Shown piece after piece: positions 35,358 through 43,833 of a stretch of DNA of 64,000 nucleotides (its first letter is position 1; each line of letters starts with the position of its first letter). Origin of the DNA: Candidatus Symbiobacter mobilis CR. Lineage in GTDB: Bacteria > Pseudomonadota > Gammaproteobacteria > Burkholderiales > Burkholderiaceae_C. A model generated the notes under the pieces. That model searched no databases and was not told the DNA's origin. It saw nothing but the letters and a program-made list of their open reading frames with translations. The position numbers were made by a program, and so were the translations under genes. The stretch is taken from the NCBI RefSeq assembly GCF_000477435.1, contig NC_022576.1:2852001-2916000 (forward strand), read 5' to 3'.

Positions 35358-36893
35358 ATGAGTACACCTGACCTTCCCATCTCCCTGTGCAGGGATCTCG
35401 ATCCGTTTTCGCGTCGCTGTTCGGAGTCTTCGGCGGGGCTGGCCGTGCTCGTCATCGAAGACGAGCCGGGAGACTATGCGTTGATCGCTTCGTACTTGCG
35501 GCATTTGTGCGGTCCCAACCATAGCGAGCCGCGCATCGAATGGGCCAAGACCCTTGCCCAGGGGGTTGGCGCCGCAACGCGAACGCGCTTCGATGTCGTA
35601 CTTCTCGACCTTTCTTTGACCGATTCCAGCGGTTTGACCACCGTGGCGACTGTCACGGCAGCCGTTGCGGGCACGCCTGTCGTGGTGTTGACGGGCCACG
35701 ACGACGACGCCCTTGCCATGGCGGCCATTGCGGCAGGGGCACAGGACTACCTGGTCAAGGGCGAAATCGATTCCCGGTCACTCGGCCGTGCTGTGCGTTA
35801 TGCGCTCGCACGCAGTGGCTTGGAATCGCAATTGCAACTCTTTGAGGTCGCGCTGCACTCTGCCGCCAACGGCGTCATCATCACCGACATTGATGGGCGC
35901 ATCGAATGGGTCAACCGCGCTTTCATCGACATGACGGGGTATGACCTCGACGAATCCTTGCACCATCGCCCGGGGGAGCTGTTGCATTCGGGCAAGCAGC
36001 CGACTGTGTTTTATGAGCGGATGTGGAACACGATCCTTGCCGGGAAAGTGTGGTCGGAAGAGCTTGTCAATCGGCGCAAGAATGGGAGTTATTACGACGA
36101 GCACATGGCCATTTCTCCCGTGCGGATGCACGATGCAAGCATTCGGTACTTTGTCGCGATCAAGCAGGATGTCACCGCACGCCGTCAGGCCCAGCAGCGC
36201 TTGGAGCAGAGCGAAGAACGGCTGGATTTGGCGCTCCTTGGGTCGGATTTGGGGATGTGGGATATGTACCCTGCCACAGGCACGCTGTATCTCAGCGCCA
36301 AGGCTTACGAAATTCTGGGCTTGCCCCCCAATGGCGCGAGGGAAGACGCAGGTTGGTTCGAAGACTTGCTACACCCTGACGACGCAGGGCCACGTCGCGA
36401 TGCCCTCGAAGCCCACTTGCGCGGCGATACCCAGGATTACCACGTGGAATTTCGCATGCACCACCAGAATGGGCACTGGGTCTGGTTGCGCTTGCGCGGC
36501 AAGATCGTTGCGCGCAACGCCGACGGTACTCCGCTGCGCGTGGCCGGCACGATGCAGGACATCAGCCTGGAAAAGCGCCTCAAATTGGAAGGCAGCGATT
36601 TGTTGTTGCGCATCGAATCGATGATCGGGCAGCTCGGTTCGCACGCTGCAATGCGTCCCGTGGAACCTGGGCCACCCATTGCCCTCAGCCGCCGTCAGCG
36701 CGACGTACTTGCCTTGGTAGCACGGGGAATGACCTCAATGCAGATCGCCAGCCAGCTCCACATCAGCACGGCCACCGCAGCCACGCATCGGCGCGACCTC
36801 ATGCGCAAGCTCGATTTGCACAGTGTGGCAGAGCTGACACGCTACGCCATCGACCACAAAATCGTCCCTCCCATCGCTCCGCGCAAGCGCTAG
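35358..36893 (+). CDS. Response regulator: REC-PAS-PAS-LuxR HTH
   Basis: A 511-residue protein: REC at about 28-150 (VLVIEDEPGD, VVLLDLSLTDSSG, VVLTGHDDD, KGEID), PAS at about 160-280 (ITDIDGRIEWVNRAFIDMTG), a second PAS of the fold-3 type at about 285-410 (GSDLGMWDMYP) and a LuxR/GerE helix-turn-helix at about 440-505 (LSRRQRDVLALVARGMTSMQ, STATAATHRRDLMRKL). It is the only DNA-binding output in the signalling run, so it may set transcription for the cluster or for remote genes. The start ATG at 35358 has no strong ribosome-binding site. Its REC belongs to the same subtype as those at 43834 and 48615. Confidence 0.88.
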   Translation: MSTPDLPISLCRDLDPFSRRCSESSAGLAVLVIEDEPGDYALIASYLRHLCGPNHSEPRIEWAKTLAQGVGAATRTRFDVVLLDLSLTDSSGLTTVATVTAAVAGTPVVVLTGHDDDALAMAAIAAGAQDYLVKGEIDSRSLGRAVRYALARSGLESQLQLFEVALHSAANGVIITDIDGRIEWVNRAFIDMTGYDLDESLHHRPGELLHSGKQPTVFYERMWNTILAGKVWSEELVNRRKNGSYYDEHMAISPVRMHDASIRYFVAIKQDVTARRQAQQRLEQSEERLDLALLGSDLGMWDMYPATGTLYLSAKAYEILGLPPNGAREDAGWFEDLLHPDDAGPRRDALEAHLRGDTQDYHVEFRMHHQNGHWVWLRLRGKIVARNADGTPLRVAGTMQDISLEKRLKLEGSDLLLRIESMIGQLGSHAAMRPVEPGPPIALSRRQRDVLALVARGMTSMQIASQLHISTATAATHRRDLMRKLDLHSVAELTRYAIDHKIVPPIAPRKR

Positions 36894-37207
36894 GCGCTGC
36901 ACAGCCGTTGCGTGGGGCGACGGGTATGCCCATGCTACTGGCTGTGGACTACTGGTTACTCGCCGCAACGAAGCTGGGTACGTTATTACTGTTTCTCTGG
37001 TATTTCTATCCTGCATATAAGGTAGGGCACAGGGACTTTGCCTTGCTATAGTGCTGTGTAGCCACGGCGATTGCAGCGTGTAGTACGCATCTAGGCGCTA
37101 TGCCGGGCCGTTGGTTGTGGGGGCGGCGTCTGGCGCTCCTTTTTTTTCGAGCAATGGAGCAATGGCGCAATGGCGTATTGGTGCATTGATGCATTGGTGA
37201 TGTCGCG
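36894..37207. other. 314-base intergenic region with octamer repeats before the large kinase gene
   Basis: No ORF or RNA gene is recognised. The left half is AT-richer than its surroundings (TATAAGG at 37016-37022 and TATAGT at 37048-37053 are possible -10 boxes, without convincing -35 partners). The right end has a T8 run at 37140-37147 and the octamer array at 37149-37196. It separates the LuxR-type regulator from the kinase run, so a promoter here is likely. Confidence 0.5.
37149..37196. repeat. Six degenerate tandem octamers upstream of the Cache/PAS kinase
   Basis: Consecutive 8-base units read GAGCAATG, GAGCAATG, GCGCAATG, GCGTATTG, GTGCATTG and ATGCATTG, ending 11 bases before the kinase ATG. 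The strict 8-base period is not codon-like. Confidence 0.75.
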
Positions 37208-40200
37208 ATGAAAGTTCCTGCCGGACGGACCGGGTATTGGGATGAGGGGGCGCGTCTTCCCGTGCCAAAGGCTTCCATGGTGATGTTGGTCGGTGCGCTG
37301 GTTTGCCTGCTGGTCATGCTGGGCTACTTCGCGCAGTTCAGCTACCGCAACGCTGTCGAGGCTGTCGAGGTGGAAACACGCAACCTGACAGCCGTCATCG
37401 AGTCCCGGTTGTCGAGCGAGTTTTCCCGCGTCGATGGGATGCTGGCCTTTGTGGTGCGCGAGATTCGCGCTCGGCCTGCTTTGCTCCAATCCCCCCAGGA
37501 CTTGGAAGAGCAATTGGCGCCGCGCATCGGTCAGATGGTGCGTACTTTTCCCGAGCTGTGCGGCATTTACATTTTTGATGCTGCCGGGGAGATGCGGCTG
37601 GCATCCACTCCCGGACAAGAGGCCTTCAATATTGCCGACCGTCCGCACTTTTTGGCGCTGCGGGACGATTCCCATGCCACCATTTCGTTTTCGGATCTCG
37701 TCGTTTCCCGGGCCACGCACCTGTGGTCGCTGGTGCATATGCGCAGCATCCGCGATGAGCAAGGTCGTTTTCTTGGTGTCGTTGCAGCGTCGATTCAGCT
37801 TGAGCGGCTCACTGTCATGTTCCGCACCCTCAATGTCGGTTCCACGGGGGTGACACAGCTTCGACGCAGCGACAACTTTCGGCTGATTGGGCAGATTCCG
37901 CAATTCGAGGCTGACCAGTACAACCAGGTCATTCCTCCCTCGCATCCCGTGCGCCAGCGCATCGAATCCGGTGAGAAAGGCGGAACACTCACCCTCATTG
38001 ACCCTGCCGACGGCAAGAGCCGCATTGCCAGTTTTTTGCTACTGCCCCGCTTTCCTTTGTACGTCCAGGTTTCCATTTCCGAAGAAGATTACCTGGCGGG
38101 CTGGCGCCAACAGGCGACCATTGCAGCAGGGGTGGCGATAGTCCTGTTGTTTGTATTTGGCGCTGCCATTTGGCATTTGCACCGCACCACCAGCATCGCA
38201 GGCACTGCAGCGCGAAATTTGCGGTTGAGCGAAGCGCGGTTCCGGCATTTGGCGGAAAGCTCCCCTTCCGGCATTTGGCAGGCCGACAGCGAAGGCAGGC
38301 TTGCATACGTCAGCCCACGCTGGAGCGTCATTACGGGGATCGGCATTGAATCTGCGCGACAGTGGGGGTGGAATCGTGGCATCCATCCGGCGGATAGGGA
38401 TCGGGTCGAGCTGGCATGGCAAGATACCGTGGCGCATAACGCGCTGTCGTTCCAGATGGAATTTCGCCTGCTACGCCCGGACGGCAGCGTAGTGTGGGTG
38501 CTGTGCCTGGCCACGTCGATCCGCGAAGAGGGGGATATCGCCCCGAGCTGGATCGGCACGTTCACCGACATCAGCCACCAGATTGCGATGCGGGAAGCCC
38601 TGCGCGCCAATGAGGATCTCAAAACCTCGATCCTTGATGCCGTTCCTGCGACGATCGCCGTGCTCGACTTTACCGGCAGGATCATCGAGACCAATGCGTG
38701 GTGGAGGCGCTACGCCAGCGACAACAGCCCGATGCCCACCGGTGCGGCCCCCAATACGCAGACGGGCGCCAACTATCTTGCCGTCTGCGACGCTGCCGGA
38801 AAAACCGATGACAACGCTGCCGCAGCCGCGCAGGGCATTCGCGATGTGATCGACGGGCGACAGGCGCGTTTCGACCTCGAATACCCCTGCCCCACACCTA
38901 CCAAACAGCTTTGGTACGCCATGTGCGTCACTCCCCTGGGGACAGGGAGCCAGGGCGTAGTCGTATCGCACACAGACATTACCGAACGCCACGATGCCCA
39001 TGAACGGCTGCGCAAAATTGCCTCGCACGTCCCCGGCATGGTGTACCAATACCAACGGTGGTCCGATGGGCGTCATGCCATGCCATACGCCAGCGATGGC
39101 ATCGAGTCGGTTTTCGGGGTGTCTGCGCAGAGTGTGGTCGAGGACGCTACGCCGGTCTTCCGGTCCATCCATCCCGACGATTTGTCTATCCTGCAAGAGT
39201 CCATCGGCATATCGATGCGCGATTTGTCCCTCTGGCGCTCGCTGTTCCGCGTCCACCATCCCGATGGGCGGATGCTCTGGGCCGAGGGCGAATCCACGCC
39301 GGAGCTACAACCTGATGGCAGCGTAGTTTGGCATGGTTATATCCGCGACATCAGCGAGCGCAAACAGCTCGAAGACGCGTTGACCGCCGAGAGGGAACTC
39401 TTCGTCGGTGGGCCGGTGGGGGTGCTCGTCTGGCGTGCTGATGAACACTGGACTCTCGAATATGCCTCCGCCAATATCCATATCGTCATGGGGTACCAGG
39501 CTACCGAGATGACCGACACCGACTTCCGGTATGTCCGTTGCGTTCACCCGGACGATCTGGAACAGGTGGGGCAAGAGGTAGCCGGGTACTTGGCCGACCC
39601 CCAGTGCAAGACTTGGGAACAGCGTTACCGCATCGTCTGGCCGGATGGCAGCGTGCATTGGCTGTATGACTTCACCGTTGCAGAGCGGGACGCCAGCGGT
39701 CATCCGCTGCGCTTGCGTGGCTACGTTACGGATCAGACCGAACAACACAGGGCTTCACGTGCGCTAGAAGAGAACATGGCCACCCTGCAACTCGTCGTCG
39801 ACACGATTCCCCAGGGCATTTTCTGGAAAGATCCCCATGGCCGTTATTTGGGATGCAACAGGGTTTTCTCCCACTTTGCGGGGATGACCGATCCCATCGA
39901 CATCATTGGGCAGACCGACGCCGACCTTCGCTGGCCACCAACGATCGCCCAGGCGAACCGGGCGGACGACTACATCGTCCTCACGACGAACCGGCCCAAA
40001 ATCAACGCAGTCGAACAATTTCCCACGGAATCCGGGGGATGCCGTTGGGTGCAGTCTTCGCGGCTTCCGTTGCGGGATCCTTCGGGACGCCCTTTCGCCG
40101 TGCTGGGGGTGTTCGAAGACATTACCGAACGGCAGCAGGCCGAGGCAGCCATCCGCCACAGCGAGCAACGGCTCAACCAGGCGCAACGCATGGCGCAGGT

Positions 40201-41662
40201 TGGCAATTGGGAGCTTGACGTACAGACCAATATCCTGACTTGGTCCGACGAAATCTTCCGCATCTTCGAGATCGATAAAGCGCGTTTCGGCGCGAGCTAC
40301 GAGGCCTTTCTCAACATCATTCACCCTGATGACCGGGATCGAGTCCATGCTGCCTATACCCGCTCGCTCCAGACCAGGGAACCATACGGCATCGTCCATC
40401 GCCTGTTGTTGCCAGATGGGCGGGTCAAGCACGTTCGCGAACAGTGCGAAACCTACTTCGATAGCGACGGGAAAGCTTTGCGTTCCGTTGGCACGGTACA
40501 GGATGTCACCGACCGCACGCTGCTCGAACAGCAGCTTGTCGATGATCGGCAGCGGCTGACCAACATCCTCTGGGGTACCGGTGTGGGGACGTGGGAATGG
40601 AATGTGCAAACTGGGGAGATGCGATTCAACGAACGCTGGGCAGCGCTCATTGGTTACAAGCTGGAAGAGGTCGGCCCGCAAGACATCAATGCTTGGTTGC
40701 GGTTCGTGCATCCCGACGATCTGGCCGACAGCCAGCAAGCTTTGGACAGGCACTTTCGGGGCGAAAGCGAAGCCTACGAACACGAAGCGCGGATGCGCCA
40801 CAAGGATGGCCGCTGGGTCTGGGTGCTCGACCGGGGGCGGGTCAACACCTGGACGCAAGACGGTCGTCCCCTGTGGATGGCGGGCACACACTACGACATT
40901 ACGGCGCGCAAGGATGCGGAGGCGGCAATTCATGATTACGCCCAAGCATTGCTCCGCTCGAACAAGGAGCTGGAACAGTTCAGCTACAGCATTTCCCACG
41001 ATATGCGCCAGCCGCTGCGGATGATTTCCAGCTATCTGCAATTGCTGCAACTAAGCCTGGGCGATTCCCTTGACGAAGAGAAGCGCACCTATTTCGGTTT
41101 CGCCGTCGATGGCGCCAAGCGCCTGGATTCGATGCTGATGGGGTTGCTCGAATACTCGCGCGTGGGGCGCAAAAGCGACCAGCGTTCGTGGGTCGATAGC
41201 CGCACTGTGCTGGACGATGCACTCCTCTTCTTGCGCCCGCTTATCGCGGAAGCGCAAGCGCACGTGCATATCGAAGGCGATTGGCCCAGGCTCTACACCA
41301 ATCCGGACGAAATGCTGCGCCTGCTGCAGAACCTCGTTGCCAACGCCCTCAAATTTCGGATCGCCGAACGCCCGCCTGTCGTGGACATCGAAGGTACGGT
41401 GCGCGATGGGGTGTGGAAGCTGTGCGTGACCGATAACGGCGTCGGCATCGCGCCGGAACAGATCGGGCGGCTCTTCCAGGTCTTTCAGCGTCTGCAAAGC
41501 CGCGCCGATTACGAAGGCACGGGCATCGGGCTGGCGTTGTGCCGCAAGATCGTCGAACACCATGGGGGGCGTATCTGGGTTAGTTCCCCTGGGGAACGGC
41601 AAGGCAGCTCCTTCTGTTTTGACATTCCTCTGGCCGCCATGGAAGAGCAGGAGGCCGCGTGA
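37208..41662 (+). CDS. Cache-domain histidine kinase with seven PAS domains
   Basis: A 1484-residue inner-membrane sensor kinase. TM1 is at about 24-42 (MVMLVGALVCLLVMLGYFA), an extracytoplasmic dCache-like domain at about 46-298 (NIADRPHFLALRDD), and TM2 at about 302-323. Seven PAS domains follow at about 335-460, 465-590, 595-720, 722-850, 852-975, 978-1100 and 1103-1235. HisKA contains FSYSISHDMRQPLRMISSY, and the ATPase has LLQNLVANALKF, DNGVGIAP and GTGIGLALC. The phytochrome-type kinase core is intact, and there is no receiver domain, so phosphoryl transfer to the separate regulators nearby is expected. PAS signals are unknown; none shows an obvious cofactor residue. Confidence 0.9.
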   Translation: MKVPAGRTGYWDEGARLPVPKASMVMLVGALVCLLVMLGYFAQFSYRNAVEAVEVETRNLTAVIESRLSSEFSRVDGMLAFVVREIRARPALLQSPQDLEEQLAPRIGQMVRTFPELCGIYIFDAAGEMRLASTPGQEAFNIADRPHFLALRDDSHATISFSDLVVSRATHLWSLVHMRSIRDEQGRFLGVVAASIQLERLTVMFRTLNVGSTGVTQLRRSDNFRLIGQIPQFEADQYNQVIPPSHPVRQRIESGEKGGTLTLIDPADGKSRIASFLLLPRFPLYVQVSISEEDYLAGWRQQATIAAGVAIVLLFVFGAAIWHLHRTTSIAGTAARNLRLSEARFRHLAESSPSGIWQADSEGRLAYVSPRWSVITGIGIESARQWGWNRGIHPADRDRVELAWQDTVAHNALSFQMEFRLLRPDGSVVWVLCLATSIREEGDIAPSWIGTFTDISHQIAMREALRANEDLKTSILDAVPATIAVLDFTGRIIETNAWWRRYASDNSPMPTGAAPNTQTGANYLAVCDAAGKTDDNAAAAAQGIRDVIDGRQARFDLEYPCPTPTKQLWYAMCVTPLGTGSQGVVVSHTDITERHDAHERLRKIASHVPGMVYQYQRWSDGRHAMPYASDGIESVFGVSAQSVVEDATPVFRSIHPDDLSILQESIGISMRDLSLWRSLFRVHHPDGRMLWAEGESTPELQPDGSVVWHGYIRDISERKQLEDALTAERELFVGGPVGVLVWRADEHWTLEYASANIHIVMGYQATEMTDTDFRYVRCVHPDDLEQVGQEVAGYLADPQCKTWEQRYRIVWPDGSVHWLYDFTVAERDASGHPLRLRGYVTDQTEQHRASRALEENMATLQLVVDTIPQGIFWKDPHGRYLGCNRVFSHFAGMTDPIDIIGQTDADLRWPPTIAQANRADDYIVLTTNRPKINAVEQFPTESGGCRWVQSSRLPLRDPSGRPFAVLGVFEDITERQQAEAAIRHSEQRLNQAQRMAQVGNWELDVQTNILTWSDEIFRIFEIDKARFGASYEAFLNIIHPDDRDRVHAAYTRSLQTREPYGIVHRLLLPDGRVKHVREQCETYFDSDGKALRSVGTVQDVTDRTLLEQQLVDDRQRLTNILWGTGVGTWEWNVQTGEMRFNERWAALIGYKLEEVGPQDINAWLRFVHPDDLADSQQALDRHFRGESEAYEHEARMRHKDGRWVWVLDRGRVNTWTQDGRPLWMAGTHYDITARKDAEAAIHDYAQALLRSNKELEQFSYSISHDMRQPLRMISSYLQLLQLSLGDSLDEEKRTYFGFAVDGAKRLDSMLMGLLEYSRVGRKSDQRSWVDSRTVLDDALLFLRPLIAEAQAHVHIEGDWPRLYTNPDEMLRLLQNLVANALKFRIAERPPVVDIEGTVRDGVWKLCVTDNGVGIAPEQIGRLFQVFQRLQSRADYEGTGIGLALCRKIVEHHGGRIWVSSPGERQGSSFCFDIPLAAMEEQEAA

Positions 41663-43317
41663 CCCCCAGCCAGCGCAACACCCTGGCCAACCTTGGCGTG
41701 GCCGTGGCCTACGCGGGTTCCGGCGCGGTGGGCTTGTGGCTGGGTGGGATGGTGCAGGGCAACGTCACCTTGTTGTGGCCTCCAGCCGGCGTGGCCCTTG
41801 CGTGTGCCTGTCTATACGGTATGCGTATTTGGCCTGGTCTTGCGCTGGGTGCCTTTGCGGCCACGGCATCGACAGCGGCACCGTTGTCTTTCGCACTGTG
41901 GACGGCGGTGACCAACCCTCTGCCCGCCATCGCAACCGGATGGATCGTTCGACGCTTCCACGGCGGGAAAGCTCCGGAACTGGATCAGGTCGGTATGGCG
42001 ACTTTGCTGCTGGGCTTGGGCGCGCTGGTTACCCCGGCATTGGGTGCGCTGCTTGGCACTTGGGGCTTGTGGGTACATCACATGGTGGACGCAACGAATG
42101 GTTTCGGCGCGTGGGCATCCTGGTATGTCGGCGATGCCGTAGGGGCTGCATCCATCGCTCCCCTGCTGATATTGCTGTTACAACGGCGCTATGTGACCTG
42201 CCCCTGGCGCGAGCGCTTTGTGGAGATGTCGGTGTTCGGCCTGTTGCTGGCAGGGTTGGGGTACTGGATGGTCACGCACGACCTTGCCAACAGCCCCATG
42301 TTTGTTTTCGCTTTCGTTCTGACCGTCTGGGCGGCGCTGCGTTTTGGGGTGTTTGCCACCGTCATGCTGTCCGTGGTCATCAACGCATCTGTGATTGCCT
42401 CGACGCTGTCGCAGTCTGCAATGCTATTGCCGACTGCGCTGCTGCTGGGAACCTTGGGATTGACGCTGGAAATGTTGACGGTCAGCCTCACGGGGCTGAT
42501 TCTTTCTATCGCCGTTTCCGAACGGGACCATGCGCAGCGTGCCCAGGCTGCCACCATCGAATCCTTGCGTCAAGATGCCGATGCGCTGGCGCAAACCAAA
42601 GAAGCGCTGGCCCAGGCCCACCAGGATTTGCGGCGCTTTGCCGAAGTCACCGCGCACCACCTGCAGGAACCTGCGCGCAGACTGGGGAGTTATGCGGCAC
42701 GCCTGCAATCCCGTCTGGACGGAAAGATTGCTGACCCAGAAGTCGACATCAGCCTGCGATTCATCGTCGAACAGTCCACACGGCTGCAAGCACTGCTGCG
42801 GGATGTGGAACGGTACCTGGCTGCGGGAATGCCGCGTGGCGCGGTGGGGCGTTGTGAAGTTGCTCCCGTTCTCTCTCGCGTGCTCCAACGCATGGCGAAT
42901 GCCATTGCCGCCGCCGGGGCTGCCGTGCATACCGTCGGCGCGCTGCCACCGGTGTGGATCGACGCGCCACGACTGGCCGATTTGTTTGAGGTCTTGCTCG
43001 ACAACGCCTTACTACATGCTGGGTCAGTGCATGATCCCGTGCGTGCTACATTGCGCGTCACCATCGAAGGCGTGCTCGTCCAGGATGGTATGGCCCGCTA
43101 CCACGTCAGCGACAACGGCCACGGCATTGAAGCGCAGTACCGGGAGCGCGTGTTTACGCCCTTCGAGCGGTTGTGCGCACACAGCAGTAGCACCGGCATC
43201 GGCCTCGCCATCGTTCGGCGCATTGCCGAAAACTGCGGAGGTCGGAGCTGGATCGAAGAATCCCCCGGCGGCGGCTGCCGCGTCGTATTCGAACTTCCTG
43301 CCCAATCCATTCCATGA
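41659..43317 (+). CDS. MASE1-domain histidine kinase
   Basis: A 552-residue membrane kinase. About 290 N-terminal residues form the MASE1 sensor with eight or nine membrane helices (LLWPPAGVALACACLYGMRI, GGMVQGNVTLLW); a coiled coil at about 295-325 leads to HisKA with a variant H-box (VTAHHLQEPARRL, His retained), then an ATPase with LLDNALLHAG, VSDNGHGIE and STGIGLAIVRR. It starts with GTG, preceded by AGGAGG, within the stop of the upstream kinase (GTGA overlap), and its stop overlaps the next gene (ATGA), so translation is coupled on both sides. The ligand of MASE1 domains is generally unknown. Confidence 0.88.
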   Translation: MTPSQRNTLANLGVAVAYAGSGAVGLWLGGMVQGNVTLLWPPAGVALACACLYGMRIWPGLALGAFAATASTAAPLSFALWTAVTNPLPAIATGWIVRRFHGGKAPELDQVGMATLLLGLGALVTPALGALLGTWGLWVHHMVDATNGFGAWASWYVGDAVGAASIAPLLILLLQRRYVTCPWRERFVEMSVFGLLLAGLGYWMVTHDLANSPMFVFAFVLTVWAALRFGVFATVMLSVVINASVIASTLSQSAMLLPTALLLGTLGLTLEMLTVSLTGLILSIAVSERDHAQRAQAATIESLRQDADALAQTKEALAQAHQDLRRFAEVTAHHLQEPARRLGSYAARLQSRLDGKIADPEVDISLRFIVEQSTRLQALLRDVERYLAAGMPRGAVGRCEVAPVLSRVLQRMANAIAAAGAAVHTVGALPPVWIDAPRLADLFEVLLDNALLHAGSVHDPVRATLRVTIEGVLVQDGMARYHVSDNGHGIEAQYRERVFTPFERLCAHSSSTGIGLAIVRRIAENCGGRSWIEESPGGGCRVVFELPAQSIP

Positions 43318-43760
43318 GCATTTCTGCACATTCTTTCGTCATCCTGCTTGCGGAGGATGAACCCGCCGACGCGCATCTCGTTCGCGCAGCGTTGATCGAA
43401 AACCGCATCCTGGCGACCTTGCAACATGTCGTCGATGGCAGGCAGGTGCTGGAATATTTGCGGCAGGAAGGCGCCCAGTTCGCCAATGCTCCGCGACCCG
43501 ATCTGATCTTGCTCGACTTGAATATGCCGAGGATGAACGGGCGCGAGTGCCTCGCCGCGATCAAGCAAGACCCTGCCTTGCGTGACATCCCGGTCGTCAT
43601 CCTCACCACGTCCACCGTGGAGCGCGACGTCCTTGTCTCGTATGACTTGGGCGCGGCCGGGTACGTGACCAAGCCCGTAGACATTTCCCAATTCATCGAT
43701 GCCGTCCGCAACCTGGGCGATTACTGGATCAAGCTCGTTCGTCTGCCACGACAACTGTGA
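43314..43760 (+). CDS. Single-domain response regulator, Rcp1-type
   Basis: A 148-residue stand-alone receiver: acidic pocket LLAEDEPADAHL, phospho-acceptor Asp in LILLDLNMPRMNG, Thr in VVILTTSTVERD and Lys in VTKPVD. Small receivers of this sequence type (Rcp1-like) are classical partners of phytochrome kinases. The start overlaps the MASE1 kinase stop by four bases. A close relative (46283) occurs further on; both end with a similar YW..LVRLP tail, pointing to duplication. It may act as a phosphate shuttle between the separate kinases and the REC-containing hybrids. Confidence 0.93.
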   Translation: MSISAHSFVILLAEDEPADAHLVRAALIENRILATLQHVVDGRQVLEYLRQEGAQFANAPRPDLILLDLNMPRMNGRECLAAIKQDPALRDIPVVILTTSTVERDVLVSYDLGAAGYVTKPVDISQFIDAVRNLGDYWIKLVRLPRQL

Positions 43761-43762
43761 TT

Positions 43763-43801
43763 TGCGATTCGTGCCTGCGATTCGTGCTTGCGATTCGTGA
43801 T
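43763..43801. repeat. Three tandem 13-bp repeats
   Basis: Units TGCGATTCGTGCC, TGCGATTCGTGCT and TGCGATTCGTGAT follow one another right after the response-regulator stop, in the 73-base gap before the REC-GGDEF-EAL gene. The period is not a multiple of three. Confidence 0.85.
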
Positions 43802-43833
43802 TACCACGGTGCCTTTCCCACGATGTATTCCTC

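Noticed and set aside
36991..37021. Sigma-54 promoter before the Cache/PAS kinase
   Set aside because: The TGG and TGC elements are one base too far apart and the rest of the consensus is missing.
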